Part shown: positions 15,307 to 22,290 of the stretch, in pieces
Layout of the letters: each line of letters begins with the position of its first letter
Numbering within the stretch: the first letter of the stretch is position 1
From: Delftia acidovorans
GTDB taxonomy: Bacteria; Pseudomonadota; Gammaproteobacteria; Burkholderiales; Burkholderiaceae_C
NCBI GenBank assembly: GCA_031286585.1
Contig: JAITUC010000016.1
Location: forward strand, 1 to 34,324
Direction: 5' to 3'
DNA: 34,324 nucleotides
Notes under the pieces: generated by a model
The model's database searches: none
Told to the model about the DNA's origin: nothing
Seen by the model: only the letters and a program-made list of their open reading frames with translations
Made by a program: the position numbers and the translations under genes

Positions 15307-15807
15307 ATGGCCGTGCTGGAATGGAGCGGAGCGCTGGCATTGGAGTTGCCGGCCATGGACGAGGTGCATCAGGAGTTCGTCCTGATGCTGGCCGAGGTGG
15401 AGGCGGCCGATGATGGGCAGCTGTGCGCGCGCTGGGATGAGCTGATCGCGCATACGCAGGTGCATTTCGACCAGGAAGACCGCTGGATGCAGTCCACGCG
15501 GTTCACCAGCACCAACTGCCACAGCCTGCAGCACAAGGTGGTGCTGCACGTGATGCGCGAGGGGGCGAACAAGGCGGCGGCCGGTGATCTGGCCGTGATC
15601 CGCAGCATGGCGGGCGAGCTGGCGGCCTGGTTCGTGCACCATGCACAGACCATGGACGCGGCGCTGGCCCTGCATCTGCGCAGTGCGGGCTTCGATCCCG
15701 CCACGGGCGCCCTGGCGCACCCTGAGGCCTTGCCCGAGCAGCCCATCACGGGCTGCGGCGGTGCCTGCGACGGCAGCGCCGAGCGCGCCCGGGCCGTGCC
15801 GGCCTGA
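15307..15807 (+). CDS. hemerythrin-domain protein
   Basis: 166 residues with AGGAG 8 bases before the ATG. All seven di-iron ligands of bacteriohemerythrin are in place: His21 (MDEVHQEF), His53 and Glu57 (HFDQE), His72 and His76 (HSLQH), and His112 with Asp117 (HHAQTMD). The domain fills residues 1-130 and would bind O2 at a non-haem di-iron site in the cytoplasm. The remaining 35 residues include ITGCGGACDG, a cysteine pair not part of the fold. It is transcribed alone, facing marC. The role could be oxygen sensing, storage or delivery; no partner is fused. Confidence 0.92.
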   Translation: MAVLEWSGALALELPAMDEVHQEFVLMLAEVEAADDGQLCARWDELIAHTQVHFDQEDRWMQSTRFTSTNCHSLQHKVVLHVMREGANKAAAGDLAVIRSMAGELAAWFVHHAQTMDAALALHLRSAGFDPATGALAHPEALPEQPITGCGGACDGSAERARAVPA

Positions 15808-15810
15808 GCC

Positions 15811-15844
15811 GGCAGGCAAACAGGCAAACAGGCAGGCAGGCGGG
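15811..15844. repeat. short tandem repeat of GGCA-type units
   Basis: GGCAGGCAAACAGGCAAACA followed by further GGCA units lies in the 57-base gap between the convergent hemerythrin and marC genes. This looks like simple-sequence slippage. Confidence 0.6.
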
Positions 15845-15864
15845 CCGTCAATCCGCCAGCTCGT

Positions 15865-16512
15865 TCAGGGCACGATCGCGGGCGAGGCCAGGATGGGGAA
15901 GATCTTCATCAGCCCGCCCGCCATCACCTCCACGGCCAGTGCCGCGAGGATCAGGCCCATGAGCCGCGTCATCACGTTGATGCCGGTCTTGCCCAGCACG
16001 CGGGCAATCGGGTCGGCCAGCGAAAAGCAGACCATCACCACCAGGGCCACCACCACGCCATAGCCCACAAGGGCCAGGTGCTGCCAGATGGTGCGCGCCT
16101 GGTCGGCGTAGATCACCACGGTGGACATGGAGGCCGGCCCCGTCAGCAGTGGAATCGTCAGCGGCACCACGGCAATGCTGTTGCCCATGGCGGCCTTTTC
16201 CGCGCCAGCGACCAGCGTGGGCGCGTTGGGCCGTTCCTCTGCCGGTCGGGCATTGAGCATGTTCATCGCGCTGATCAGCAGCAGCAGGCCGCCGCCCACC
16301 TGGAAGCTCTGCAGCGAGATGTTGAAGAAGTCCAGCACCTGCAGCCCGATGATGGCGCAGGCCGCGATCACGCAGAACGAGGCCAGCGCCGCCGTGCGTA
16401 TGGTCTGCTGGCGCTGCTGGGCGCTGAATCCCTCGGTGTAGTGGATGAAGAAGGGGACGATGGCCAGCGGGTTGATGATGGCCACCAGCGTGATCAGCGG
16501 TTTGAGGTCCAT
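15865..16512 (-). CDS. MarC-family integral membrane protein
   Basis: 215 residues from ATG 16512 with GGGGA 6 bases upstream; the upstream extension of the frame is not coding-like. It has six membrane segments in two related halves. The N-terminal LITLVAIINPLAIVPFFIHYTEGFS and the mid-protein NSIAVVPLTIPLLTGPASMSTVVIYA match the MarC (UPF0056) signature with its NP and GP turns. MarC proteins are inner-membrane proteins of unknown transport function; the old link to multidrug resistance in E. coli was not confirmed. It is divergent from the dienelactone hydrolase gene. Confidence 0.88.
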   Translation of the reverse strand: MDLKPLITLVAIINPLAIVPFFIHYTEGFSAQQRQQTIRTAALASFCVIAACAIIGLQVLDFFNISLQSFQVGGGLLLLISAMNMLNARPAEERPNAPTLVAGAEKAAMGNSIAVVPLTIPLLTGPASMSTVVIYADQARTIWQHLALVGYGVVVALVVMVCFSLADPIARVLGKTGINVMTRLMGLILAALAVEVMAGGLMKIFPILASPAIVP

Positions 16513-16701
16513 CGCATCCCCTGTAGGTTGCCGCCGCCCACCTGTGCCCGGCCCTTGCCGGTACGCACGACTTTTCGTTCCATCGAATGTCTCCTGTGAA
16601 AGAATTGCCGCACGGGCCGGCCCGCCGCCATTACAGCACTGCGGCGCCCGCCCGCCCACCGGGAAATCACAACAGGTTCTCAGACAGAAAGGAATGCGGA
16701 C

Positions 16702-17394
16702 ATGGGCAGTTTCGTGCAGTTGACTTCGTTGGATGGCACGGCTTCGCCGGCCTGGGTGGCGCGGCCCGATGTGCCCGCGCGCGGCGCCGTCGTGGTGCTG
16801 CAGGAGATCTTCGGCGTCAACGCCCATATCCGCGCCGTGGCCGACCGCCTGGCTGCCCGCGGCTATATGGCCGTGGCGCCGTCGCTGTTCACGCGTGTCG
16901 AGGCCGGCGTGGACCTGGGCTACGGCGATGCCGACCGCGCCAAGGGCATGGCGCTGAAATCCGCCGCCGAGGCGCTGCCCCCTCCCGGCGTGCTGCCCGA
17001 GATCGAGGCCGCCATCGCCCATGCCGCCACGCTGGTGCCGGGCGGCAAGGTGGGCATCGTCGGCTTTTGCTGGGGCGGCCTGTGGGCCTGGCGCGCGGCC
17101 TGCAACCTGCCCAGCCTGTCGGCTGCGGCCTGCTACTACGGCGGCGGCATGACCACGCCGCTGGAGATGGGCCGCGAGCCGCTGTGCCCCGTGATTGCCC
17201 ACTTCGGCCGGCGCGATGCGCACATTCCCGTGGACGCCGTGCAGGCCTTCGCCCAGGCGCAAAAGCATGTGCAGGTGCACCTGTACGACGCCGACCACGG
17301 CTTCAACTGCGACCAGCGCAGCGCCTACGACGAGGCCAGCGCCCTGCAGGCGCGCGACCGCACGCTGGCCTTCTTCGATCAGCACCTGGCTTGA
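16702..17394 (+). CDS. dienelactone hydrolase family protein
   Basis: 230 residues with AAAGGA 8 bases before the ATG. It shows the alpha/beta-hydrolase triad of the family: Cys123 in GFCWGG, Asp172 in GRRDAHIP and His199 in DADHGF. Glu35 (LQEIFG), which holds the resting cysteine, is also present. Classical members hydrolyse dienelactone to maleylacetate in chloroaromatic breakdown, but no other gene of that pathway is nearby, so a general carboxylesterase role is as likely. Its stop codon directly abuts the stop of the convergent small gene (TGATCA, 17392-17397). Confidence 0.9.
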   Translation: MGSFVQLTSLDGTASPAWVARPDVPARGAVVVLQEIFGVNAHIRAVADRLAARGYMAVAPSLFTRVEAGVDLGYGDADRAKGMALKSAAEALPPPGVLPEIEAAIAHAATLVPGGKVGIVGFCWGGLWAWRAACNLPSLSAAACYYGGGMTTPLEMGREPLCPVIAHFGRRDAHIPVDAVQAFAQAQKHVQVHLYDADHGFNCDQRSAYDEASALQARDRTLAFFDQHLA

Positions 17395-17712
17395 TCAGTC
17401 CCCGGGGTCCGGATCACAGGCCGGCCCCGGCGTCGCCTTGCGCGCCTGCACGGTCTGCAACGTGCCCCGCAGCGCACGCTGCTGCGCGGTCAGGAAGCTC
17501 ATCAGCCCGCCCAGGTCACTCAGTTGTTGGTCTGGGCCGGCCATGCAGCACAGGTCGATCACCAGGCCCATCTGGTGCATGCAGTCCTTGAGGCGATAGA
17601 CCTCGTATTCGGAAATGGGGTAGTACAGGCTGATCTCTTCCCTCGGCACTTGCGGGGAAGAGAAGAAAGGCGGGGAGGCGTGTGCTCCGCTGAGTGCATC
17701 GAGGTCAGACAT
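17395..17712 (-). CDS. small hypothetical protein
   Basis: 105 residues from ATG 17712, chosen for the strong AAAGGAG 6 bases upstream; the frame continues to 17739. No signal peptide is present. The middle, ISEYEVYRLKDCMHQMGLVIDLC, looks like a helical segment with a short hydrophobic face. It vaguely recalls the XAC0095-type small proteins of Xanthomonas, though I cannot support that firmly. The C terminus is rich in Pro, Asp and Gly. It faces the dienelactone hydrolase gene with no gap. Confidence 0.65.
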   Translation of the reverse strand: MSDLDALSGAHASPPFFSSPQVPREEISLYYPISEYEVYRLKDCMHQMGLVIDLCCMAGPDQQLSDLGGLMSFLTAQQRALRGTLQTVQARKATPGPACDPDPGD

Positions 17713-17734
17713 GGCGGCTCCTTTGGCATGAACT

Positions 17735-17785
17735 GGCACCCCCTAGCGGAGGTCCCGCACAGCCCCGCCAAAAACGGAACCGTGC
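17735..17785. repeat. 50-bp direct repeat, copy A
   Basis: Begins GGCACCCCCTAGCGGAGGTC and ends AACGGAACCGTGC. It matches copy B (18014-18063) at about nine of ten positions with one indel. Confidence 0.75.
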
Positions 17786-17974
17786 CCGGCGCAGCACCGG
17801 GAAGATGAAAAAGCCGCTGCCTCGTGAAAAAGGCGTGCGGCTGCTGCGCCTACGTTGTTCCGGGCCGCCAAGCCCGTATCCCCGAAGGGATCGCGAAATG
17901 GTACTCCAAATGCGCGCCGCAGGCCGGGTTGCAATGTGGTCAACGCTATGCTGAGCTTGCCGCCGCCAACGGGT

Positions 17975-18048
17975 GGCAGGGCTGTGCAGGTTGGCGGGCC
18001 GGGCAAAGGAGCCGGCACCCCCTTGCGGAGGTCCTGCACAGCCCCGCC
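17975..18048. repeat. 16-bp inverted repeat
   Basis: GGCAGGGCTGTGCAGG (17975-17990) is complementary to CCTGCACAGCCCCGCC (18033-18048) except at one base. The right arm lies inside repeat copy B. It could form a hairpin downstream of the Tat-protein gene. Confidence 0.6.
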
Positions 18049-18063
18049 GAAACGGAACCATGC
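18014..18063. repeat. 50-bp direct repeat, copy B
   Basis: Begins GGCACCCCCTTGCGGAGGTC and ends AACGGAACCATGC. It ends 12 bases from the stop of the Tat-protein gene, in the same orientation as copy A about 280 bases away. Confidence 0.75.
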
Positions 18064-18075
18064 GCAGCCTTGGGG

Positions 18076-18720
18076 TCAGCCCTGCGGCTGCTGCGCGTGC
18101 AGCCCCATGTGGTACAGCCCCCAGGGCGCCTGCGCAAAACGTTCCTTCAGGGGCTTGCCTGCCAGATCGGCAATGCGGTCGGCGTCGTACATGGCCCATT
18201 GCGGACCCAGGCCGCCCAGGCCCAGGCGCCGGCCGTCCATGTGCGTGGCCAGCAGCATGCGCCATTGAAGGGCCTGCGCCAGCGGCAGCTGGGCGCGGTA
18301 GCCGTCGATGGCCTGCAGGGTGATCCACTGGCCCCTGGCCGCTGCGGCGGCGCTGTCCACGCCGGCCGCCTGCAGCACGGTGGCCAGCAGCGGGCCGCGC
18401 AGCCGGTGGGGCTGGCCGTCGTATTCGATATGGGGCGTGATCTCCACCGTGGGCAGGCGCTCCAGCGCACCGGCCCCTGTGGTCCAGGCCGAGTCGAAGG
18501 CCAGGCCATGGTTTTTCAGCAGCAGGTCGGCCACCGGGTCCAGCGGCCCCCGGTTGCCGCGCACTCCGGGGCCGCTGAGGGTGAGCACGGCGGCTTCGGT
18601 GCTTTTTCCGGGGGCGGCGGGGGCGGCCAGGGCGCTTTCGCACAGTGCCAGGCCGGTGGCTGCGCTGGCGGCCAGCAGGCTGCGGCGTGAAAGCGGGCTC
18701 CGGCTTGCGGATGCGGTCAT
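18076..18720 (-). CDS. Tat-exported small protein with sulfite-oxidase-like molybdopterin fold
   Basis: 214 residues. A twin-arginine signal (SRRSLLAAS followed by a hydrophobic stretch and an Ala-rich cleavage region near residue 33) suggests export of a folded protein. The mature part resembles the short stand-alone form of the molybdopterin-binding domain of the sulfite oxidase fold: LPTVEITPHIEYDGQPHRLRGPLLATVLQAAGV, then WITLQAIDGYRAQLPL, and a C-terminal WAMYDADRI segment. The only cysteine is in the signal peptide, so the usual Mo-ligating cysteine is absent; it may bind a cofactor or ligand without classical catalysis. CAGGAG lies before the ATG inside the end of the upstream surface-protein gene, and the two genes overlap as ATGA (18720-18717). 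Confidence 0.72.
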   Translation of the reverse strand: MTASASRSPLSRRSLLAASAATGLALCESALAAPAAPGKSTEAAVLTLSGPGVRGNRGPLDPVADLLLKNHGLAFDSAWTTGAGALERLPTVEITPHIEYDGQPHRLRGPLLATVLQAAGVDSAAAAARGQWITLQAIDGYRAQLPLAQALQWRMLLATHMDGRRLGLGGLGPQWAMYDADRIADLAGKPLKERFAQAPWGLYHMGLHAQQPQG

Positions 18721-21332
18721 GGGGAACTCCTGGGGGTGCGTGGCGATGTGCCAGCGCCGATTTTCCGTGAAGTGCCCATCCTGCGCGACAACGCCGCGCC
18801 CGCTGCGGTCAGCAGGCCCAGCAGCGCAAGCCCCCCGGCGCCCAGCGCTGGAATGGGCGCCGCAGCGGCTGCCGTGACGGTCACGGTGTTGCTGTCCGAG
18901 CCGGAGGTATTGCCATCACCGGGAACATAGCGCGCCTGCACCGTGGCCGTGCCCGGTGGTAGCCGGGGCACGCTGCAGCTGGCCTGCCCGCCGGTCACCG
19001 CAACGCTGGCGCACAGCACCTGCGTTCCGTTCAGGAAATCCACCGTGCCGCTGGCGCCGGCAGGCAGCGTGACCTGGGCGCTGAAAGTCACGCTCTGGCC
19101 AGGGCCTGGCGCAGCGGGGGAGGCCGACAGGTGGGCGCTGGTGGCCGCCGGGCCGATCACCACGGTCACGGCTGCGGGTTCGGTGGTGGCGCCGTTGGCA
19201 TCGGTGGCAGTCAGCGTGAAGCTGTAGCTGCCTGCCGCCTGCGTGGCTGGGGCCGAGAGGGTGCCGGCGGCCTGGCTGAAGGCTGCGGGCAAACCGCTCA
19301 CGCTGTAGCTGAACGGCCCCACGCCGCCGCCGGGCACGGGCGCCAGCGGCTGGCTGTAGGCCGTGCCGTAGGTGCCGGAGGGCAGGCTTGCCGTGACGCT
19401 GAAGGCCGTGAAGCTGGCCTCTACGCTCCTGGCGGCATCGATGGTGACGCTGCAGGTGGGCGTGCTGCCGCCGCAGGCGCCGCCCCAGGTGGCAAAGGCA
19501 TGGCCCGGGCCGGGTGTGGCGGCCAGGGTCACCAGGGTGGGCGCGCCTTCGAAGTAGCCATAGCCGGCCTGGCACAGGCCGCCGGGGCGGCCGCAGTCCT
19601 GTATGGCACCCGTGGCCGCAGCCGGGGAGGCCTGCGCCGATACGCCGCCCGCGCCGCTGGCCAGAACGGTCAATGCCGCCTGGAAGACACTCGCCTCCAC
19701 GGCGCCGATGTCGCAGCGCGCACCCTGGGGCCGGACCACGCCGCGCTGGTCCGTGCCGGGTGCGGCCGTGCAGTCCACCCCGTCCAGTGCCGGGCTGCCG
19801 GTGCTGTTCAACAGGGTCTGGGTAGGGCCGCCGTGGCTGGCCAGGGGGCCGAGGGGCGGGTTGCCCGTGGTGAAGGCCAGGGCGCTGATGTCGGCATTGT
19901 TCAGGGCCTGCGCCAGGCCCAGCAGATTGTGGCCGCCGCTGGCATCGCTGGTGCCGCCATTGCGCAGGTCCAGCACCACGTCCCTGCCAGCGGGCTGTTT
20001 GGCGGCCGGCTCGAACACGCTGCCCTGGGCGATGCTGGCCTGCATCTCCAGCGAGGCGCCGCTGCGGGTGCAACCGATGTTGCCGCCCGCACTGCAGGCG
20101 GCCTGGGAATCGCCCAGGCTGTAGATGGCGCCGCCTTGCGCGGCCGGGTTGTCGTCGCCATTGGCCTGCACGGTATTGCCGGCCAGGGTGGAGAAAAGGA
20201 TGGTGAGCACGCCGTTGTAGTTGAAAACGGCGCCGCCCAGGCCCGCGCCGCCGCCGCTGCTGTTGCCCAGCCCGCCGTGTGCACCGTTGCCAGCCAGGGT
20301 GACCTGGTTCAGCGTCACGGTGCCGGCGTTGTTGAAAATGGCCCCTCCCATGCCGCCTGCGCCACCGCCGGCGTCGAAGGCGCCGCCCCCGCCGTTGCCA
20401 GCGCCGAAGCCGCCACCGCTGCCTCGGCGGCCACCACCACCGCCAAAGCCGCCACCGCCACCGCCGCCGCCCCCGCCACCACCGAAGCCGCCGTTCTTGC
20501 CGCTGGCGCTGCCGGTGCCACCGCCCAGGCCGCCATCGTCCAGGCCGCCAGCGTTCGGCCGTCCCCCCGGCGACAAAGTCCCATCCTCGCCCACGCCGGC
20601 ACCTGCAAAGGAGTTCAAGGAAAGCCTGCCTCCTTGCCCTCCTTGTGCGTGATTGCGCGTGAGCGTGCTGCGTTCGATGGTGAGCTGGCCCCGATTGAAG
20701 ATGGCACCGCCCGCACCCAGCGCGCCGCCGCCAAAGCGGCTGGAGCCGCCTGTGGCCTGCCCCCCGGCCAGGGTCAGGCCGCGCAGGACCAGGCCACCCT
20801 GCGCATCGATGTCGAACAGCCGGAAACCGGGTGCGGTACCGGGGCGCTGCACGCTCACGCCCTGGGGCGTCAGGCCATTGGCGGTGGCATCGATGGTGAT
20901 GCGCTTGCCGCTGATGAAGAAGGCGCTGGGGCCGAACTGCGAGACGTAGCCGGGCCAGCTGGCCAGCGGCAGGCAGGTGGCGCCGGCGGCCTGCCCGGTG
21001 TCCAGGCAGTTGGTAAAGCGGGTCAGCGGGATGGTCTGCCCATTCAGGGCCGCGCCGAAGACGATGGTGTCGCCATCGGCGGCATGGTTGATGGCGTCGC
21101 GCAGGGTGTCGCAGTTGCGGTCGCCTGCGGCGGGCGAGCATTGCGCACGAGACAGCGGCTCGGCGTCTGCAATCTCGCCGGCGGTCGTGACGGTGAGTGT
21201 GGCGGCCTGGGCCGCGGTGCCTGCAAGGGCCAGGGCCAACCCGCCCGTCAGGCCCGGCAATGTCCGGCCCCAGGGGCTCGGCGCGGGTATGGGTGGTGCG
21301 TCGGCTGCAGCAGACGGACGGATGGTGAACAT
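18717..21332 (-). CDS. large glycine-rich secreted protein with IPTL-CTERM-like sorting tail
   Basis: 871 residues from ATG 21332, chosen for GAGGGGG 6 bases upstream (an ATG at 21359 lacks one). A long signal peptide ends near AAQA. A right-handed beta-helix-like region follows (TLRDAINHAADGDTIVFG, then repeated LTLAGG/STLTRNHA/VTLAGN segments). A poly-glycine segment interrupts it. RGVVRPQGARCDIGAVE matches the end of choice-of-anchor Q domains. Next come a divergent InlB B-type repeat (VTLAATPGPGHAFATWGGAC), a putative Ig domain and a bacterial Ig-like repeat. The C terminus has IPALGAGGLALLGLLTAAGA plus LSRRM, resembling IPTL-CTERM: short motif, hydrophobic helix, basic residues. The basic tail continues about 17 residues further. 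It is probably exported and processed by an exosortase-like enzyme encoded elsewhere. Confidence 0.85.
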   Translation of the reverse strand: MFTIRPSAAADAPPIPAPSPWGRTLPGLTGGLALALAGTAAQAATLTVTTAGEIADAEPLSRAQCSPAAGDRNCDTLRDAINHAADGDTIVFGAALNGQTIPLTRFTNCLDTGQAAGATCLPLASWPGYVSQFGPSAFFISGKRITIDATANGLTPQGVSVQRPGTAPGFRLFDIDAQGGLVLRGLTLAGGQATGGSSRFGGGALGAGGAIFNRGQLTIERSTLTRNHAQGGQGGRLSLNSFAGAGVGEDGTLSPGGRPNAGGLDDGGLGGGTGSASGKNGGFGGGGGGGGGGGGFGGGGGRRGSGGGFGAGNGGGGAFDAGGGAGGMGGAIFNNAGTVTLNQVTLAGNGAHGGLGNSSGGGAGLGGAVFNYNGVLTILFSTLAGNTVQANGDDNPAAQGGAIYSLGDSQAACSAGGNIGCTRSGASLEMQASIAQGSVFEPAAKQPAGRDVVLDLRNGGTSDASGGHNLLGLAQALNNADISALAFTTGNPPLGPLASHGGPTQTLLNSTGSPALDGVDCTAAPGTDQRGVVRPQGARCDIGAVEASVFQAALTVLASGAGGVSAQASPAAATGAIQDCGRPGGLCQAGYGYFEGAPTLVTLAATPGPGHAFATWGGACGGSTPTCSVTIDAARSVEASFTAFSVTASLPSGTYGTAYSQPLAPVPGGGVGPFSYSVSGLPAAFSQAAGTLSAPATQAAGSYSFTLTATDANGATTEPAAVTVVIGPAATSAHLSASPAAPGPGQSVTFSAQVTLPAGASGTVDFLNGTQVLCASVAVTGGQASCSVPRLPPGTATVQARYVPGDGNTSGSDSNTVTVTAAAAAPIPALGAGGLALLGLLTAAGAALSRRMGTSRKIGAGTSPRTPRSSP

Positions 21333-21383
21333 GGCGAACCCCCTCGGTAGGCACAGCATCTCGGTGATGTGCTGAACAGGGCA

Positions 21384-21412
21384 AATCTAGGGGCTGTCCG
21401 GTTTCCTGTATG
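21384..21412 (-). promoter_or_regulatory. candidate promoter of the surface-protein gene
   Basis: Minus-strand CATACA (21412-21407) and TAGATT (21389-21384) are 17 bases apart and would start a leader of about 45 bases. The weak -35 overlaps the first ATGT half-site of the regulator array, which would suit activation by a response regulator bound at -35 and upstream. Confidence 0.35.
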
Positions 21413-21498
21413 TCCCCCGTTCGGGCTACATGGCCGACGGGAGGGGGCGGGGCCGCCCATGTCGCCCATGTCGCCCATGTCGCCTATCCGGGCGACAT
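21410..21498. promoter_or_regulatory. array of six ATGTCGCCC-type half-sites, putative response-regulator operator
   Basis: Half-sites are ATGTCCCCC (+, 21410-21418), ATGTAGCCC (-, 21431-21423), ATGTCGCCC (+, 21459-21467 and 21468-21476), ATGTCGCCT (+, 21477-21485) and ATGTCGCCC (-, 21498-21490). They form two inverted pairs and a 9-bp tandem run between the divergent surface-protein and response-regulator genes. The presence of inverted copies argues for protein binding rather than mere slippage. The local NarL/FixJ-type regulator is the obvious candidate ligand (inference). Confidence 0.5.
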
Positions 21499-21508
21499 GA
21501 CAGCGGCC

Positions 21509-21525
21509 ATGTTCCATGTGAACAT
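21509..21525. promoter_or_regulatory. perfect palindrome ATGTTC-N5-GAACAT
   Basis: ATGTTC (21509-21514) and GAACAT (21520-21525) are perfect inverted copies 28 bases upstream of the regulator ATG. They share the ATGT start of the neighbouring half-site array, and this could be the autoregulatory site. Confidence 0.5.
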
Positions 21526-21552
21526 GCGGCCCTCGCCACGCACTCCGCCTCC

Positions 21553-22290
21553 ATGGACACGCACACAGACCCTTCCCCTGCCGCCGCGACGGGTGGCGCC
21601 ACAGTCATCCGCGTGGCCGTGGTGGAGGACGACGCCGCCTGCCGCCACGCCCTGGTGGGCGTGATCAATGCCGCGAAGGACATGTACCTGTGCTGGGCGG
21701 CAGCCAGCCGCACGGAGGCCCTGCACCAGCTTGGCCGGGCCGATGGGGCCGGCGGCATGGACGTGATGCTGGTGGACCTGGGCCTGCCCGATGGCAGCGG
21801 CCTGGAGGTGATTGCCGCCGTGCGTGCCCGCCACCCCGGGGCGGCGGTGATGGTCAGCACCATCTTTGGCGACGAGCAGCATGTGCTGGCCGCCATCGAG
21901 GCCGGCGCCATGGGCTATCTGCTCAAGGACCTGGCTGCCGAGGCGGTGCTGGAAGAGGTGCGCAGCCTGCACGCGGGCGGCAGCCCCATCAATCCCATGG
22001 TGGCGCGCAAGCTGTTGCTGCGCCAGCAGCGCGCCGGTGCGGTGGCCGGGCTGGAGCGGCCTGCGGAGCCGCAGGCCGCCGCGCAGGCGCTGTCCACGCG
22101 CGAGCTGGAGGTGCTGCGCCTGGTGGCGCGCGGCCACACGCTGGACGAGGTGGCGCGCCAGCTGGGCGTGTCGCGCCACACGGTGCGCACCTTTGTGCGG
22201 CGCATCTACGGCAAGCTGCAGGTGTCCAGCCGCACGCAGATGATGCATGTGGCGTTGCAGCACGGCTGGTTGGCCGAGGGGCGGCAATGA
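21553..22290 (+). CDS. NarL/FixJ-type response regulator
   Basis: 245 residues from ATG 21553. The receiver domain covers about 18-140 with the acidic pair in VVEDDAA, phospho-acceptor Asp75 in LVDLGLPDGSG, the conserved Ser/Thr in MVSTIF and Lys in LLKDL. The LuxR-type helix-turn-helix covers about 178-240: LSTRELEVLRLVARGHTLDEV, then QLGVSRHTVRTFVRRIYGKL. No clear ribosome binding site is visible. The stop overlaps the start of the sensor kinase (ATGA, 22287-22290), making a coupled two-component pair. It is divergent from the surface-protein operon, with a half-site array between, so it likely regulates that operon and itself. Confidence 0.9.
   Translation: MDTHTDPSPAAATGGATVIRVAVVEDDAACRHALVGVINAAKDMYLCWAAASRTEALHQLGRADGAGGMDVMLVDLGLPDGSGLEVIAAVRARHPGAAVMVSTIFGDEQHVLAAIEAGAMGYLLKDLAAEAVLEEVRSLHAGGSPINPMVARKLLLRQQRAGAVAGLERPAEPQAAAQALSTRELEVLRLVARGHTLDEVARQLGVSRHTVRTFVRRIYGKLQVSSRTQMMHVALQHGWLAEGRQ

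Larger units (their letters stand above)
17713..18075. other. gene-free repeat region
   Basis: These 363 bases hold two direct copies of a 50-bp repeat (17735-17785 and 18014-18063) and an inverted repeat (17975-18048). Open frames crossing it are low-complexity and lack ribosome binding sites. Both flanking genes are on the minus strand, so the repeats lie downstream of the Tat-exported protein gene and upstream of the small hypothetical gene. Confidence 0.6.

Noticed and set aside
15865..16512. MarC as a multiple-antibiotic-resistance determinant
   Set aside because: The family name is historical; there is no evidence here for drug transport.
17713..18075. Repeat stretch as a CRISPR array
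   Set aside because: Only two direct copies 280 bp apart with no regular spacers and no cas genes.
19131..21350. Long plus-strand frame opposite the surface-protein gene
   Set aside because: Low-complexity Ala/Gly/Arg composition created by the GC-rich antisense strand; the minus-strand frame has a signal peptide, domains and a sorting tail.
21456..21485. CCCATGTCG run as a simple microsatellite only
   Set aside because: A perfect inverted copy and related half-sites nearby make a binding-site array more likely, though slippage may have multiplied the units.
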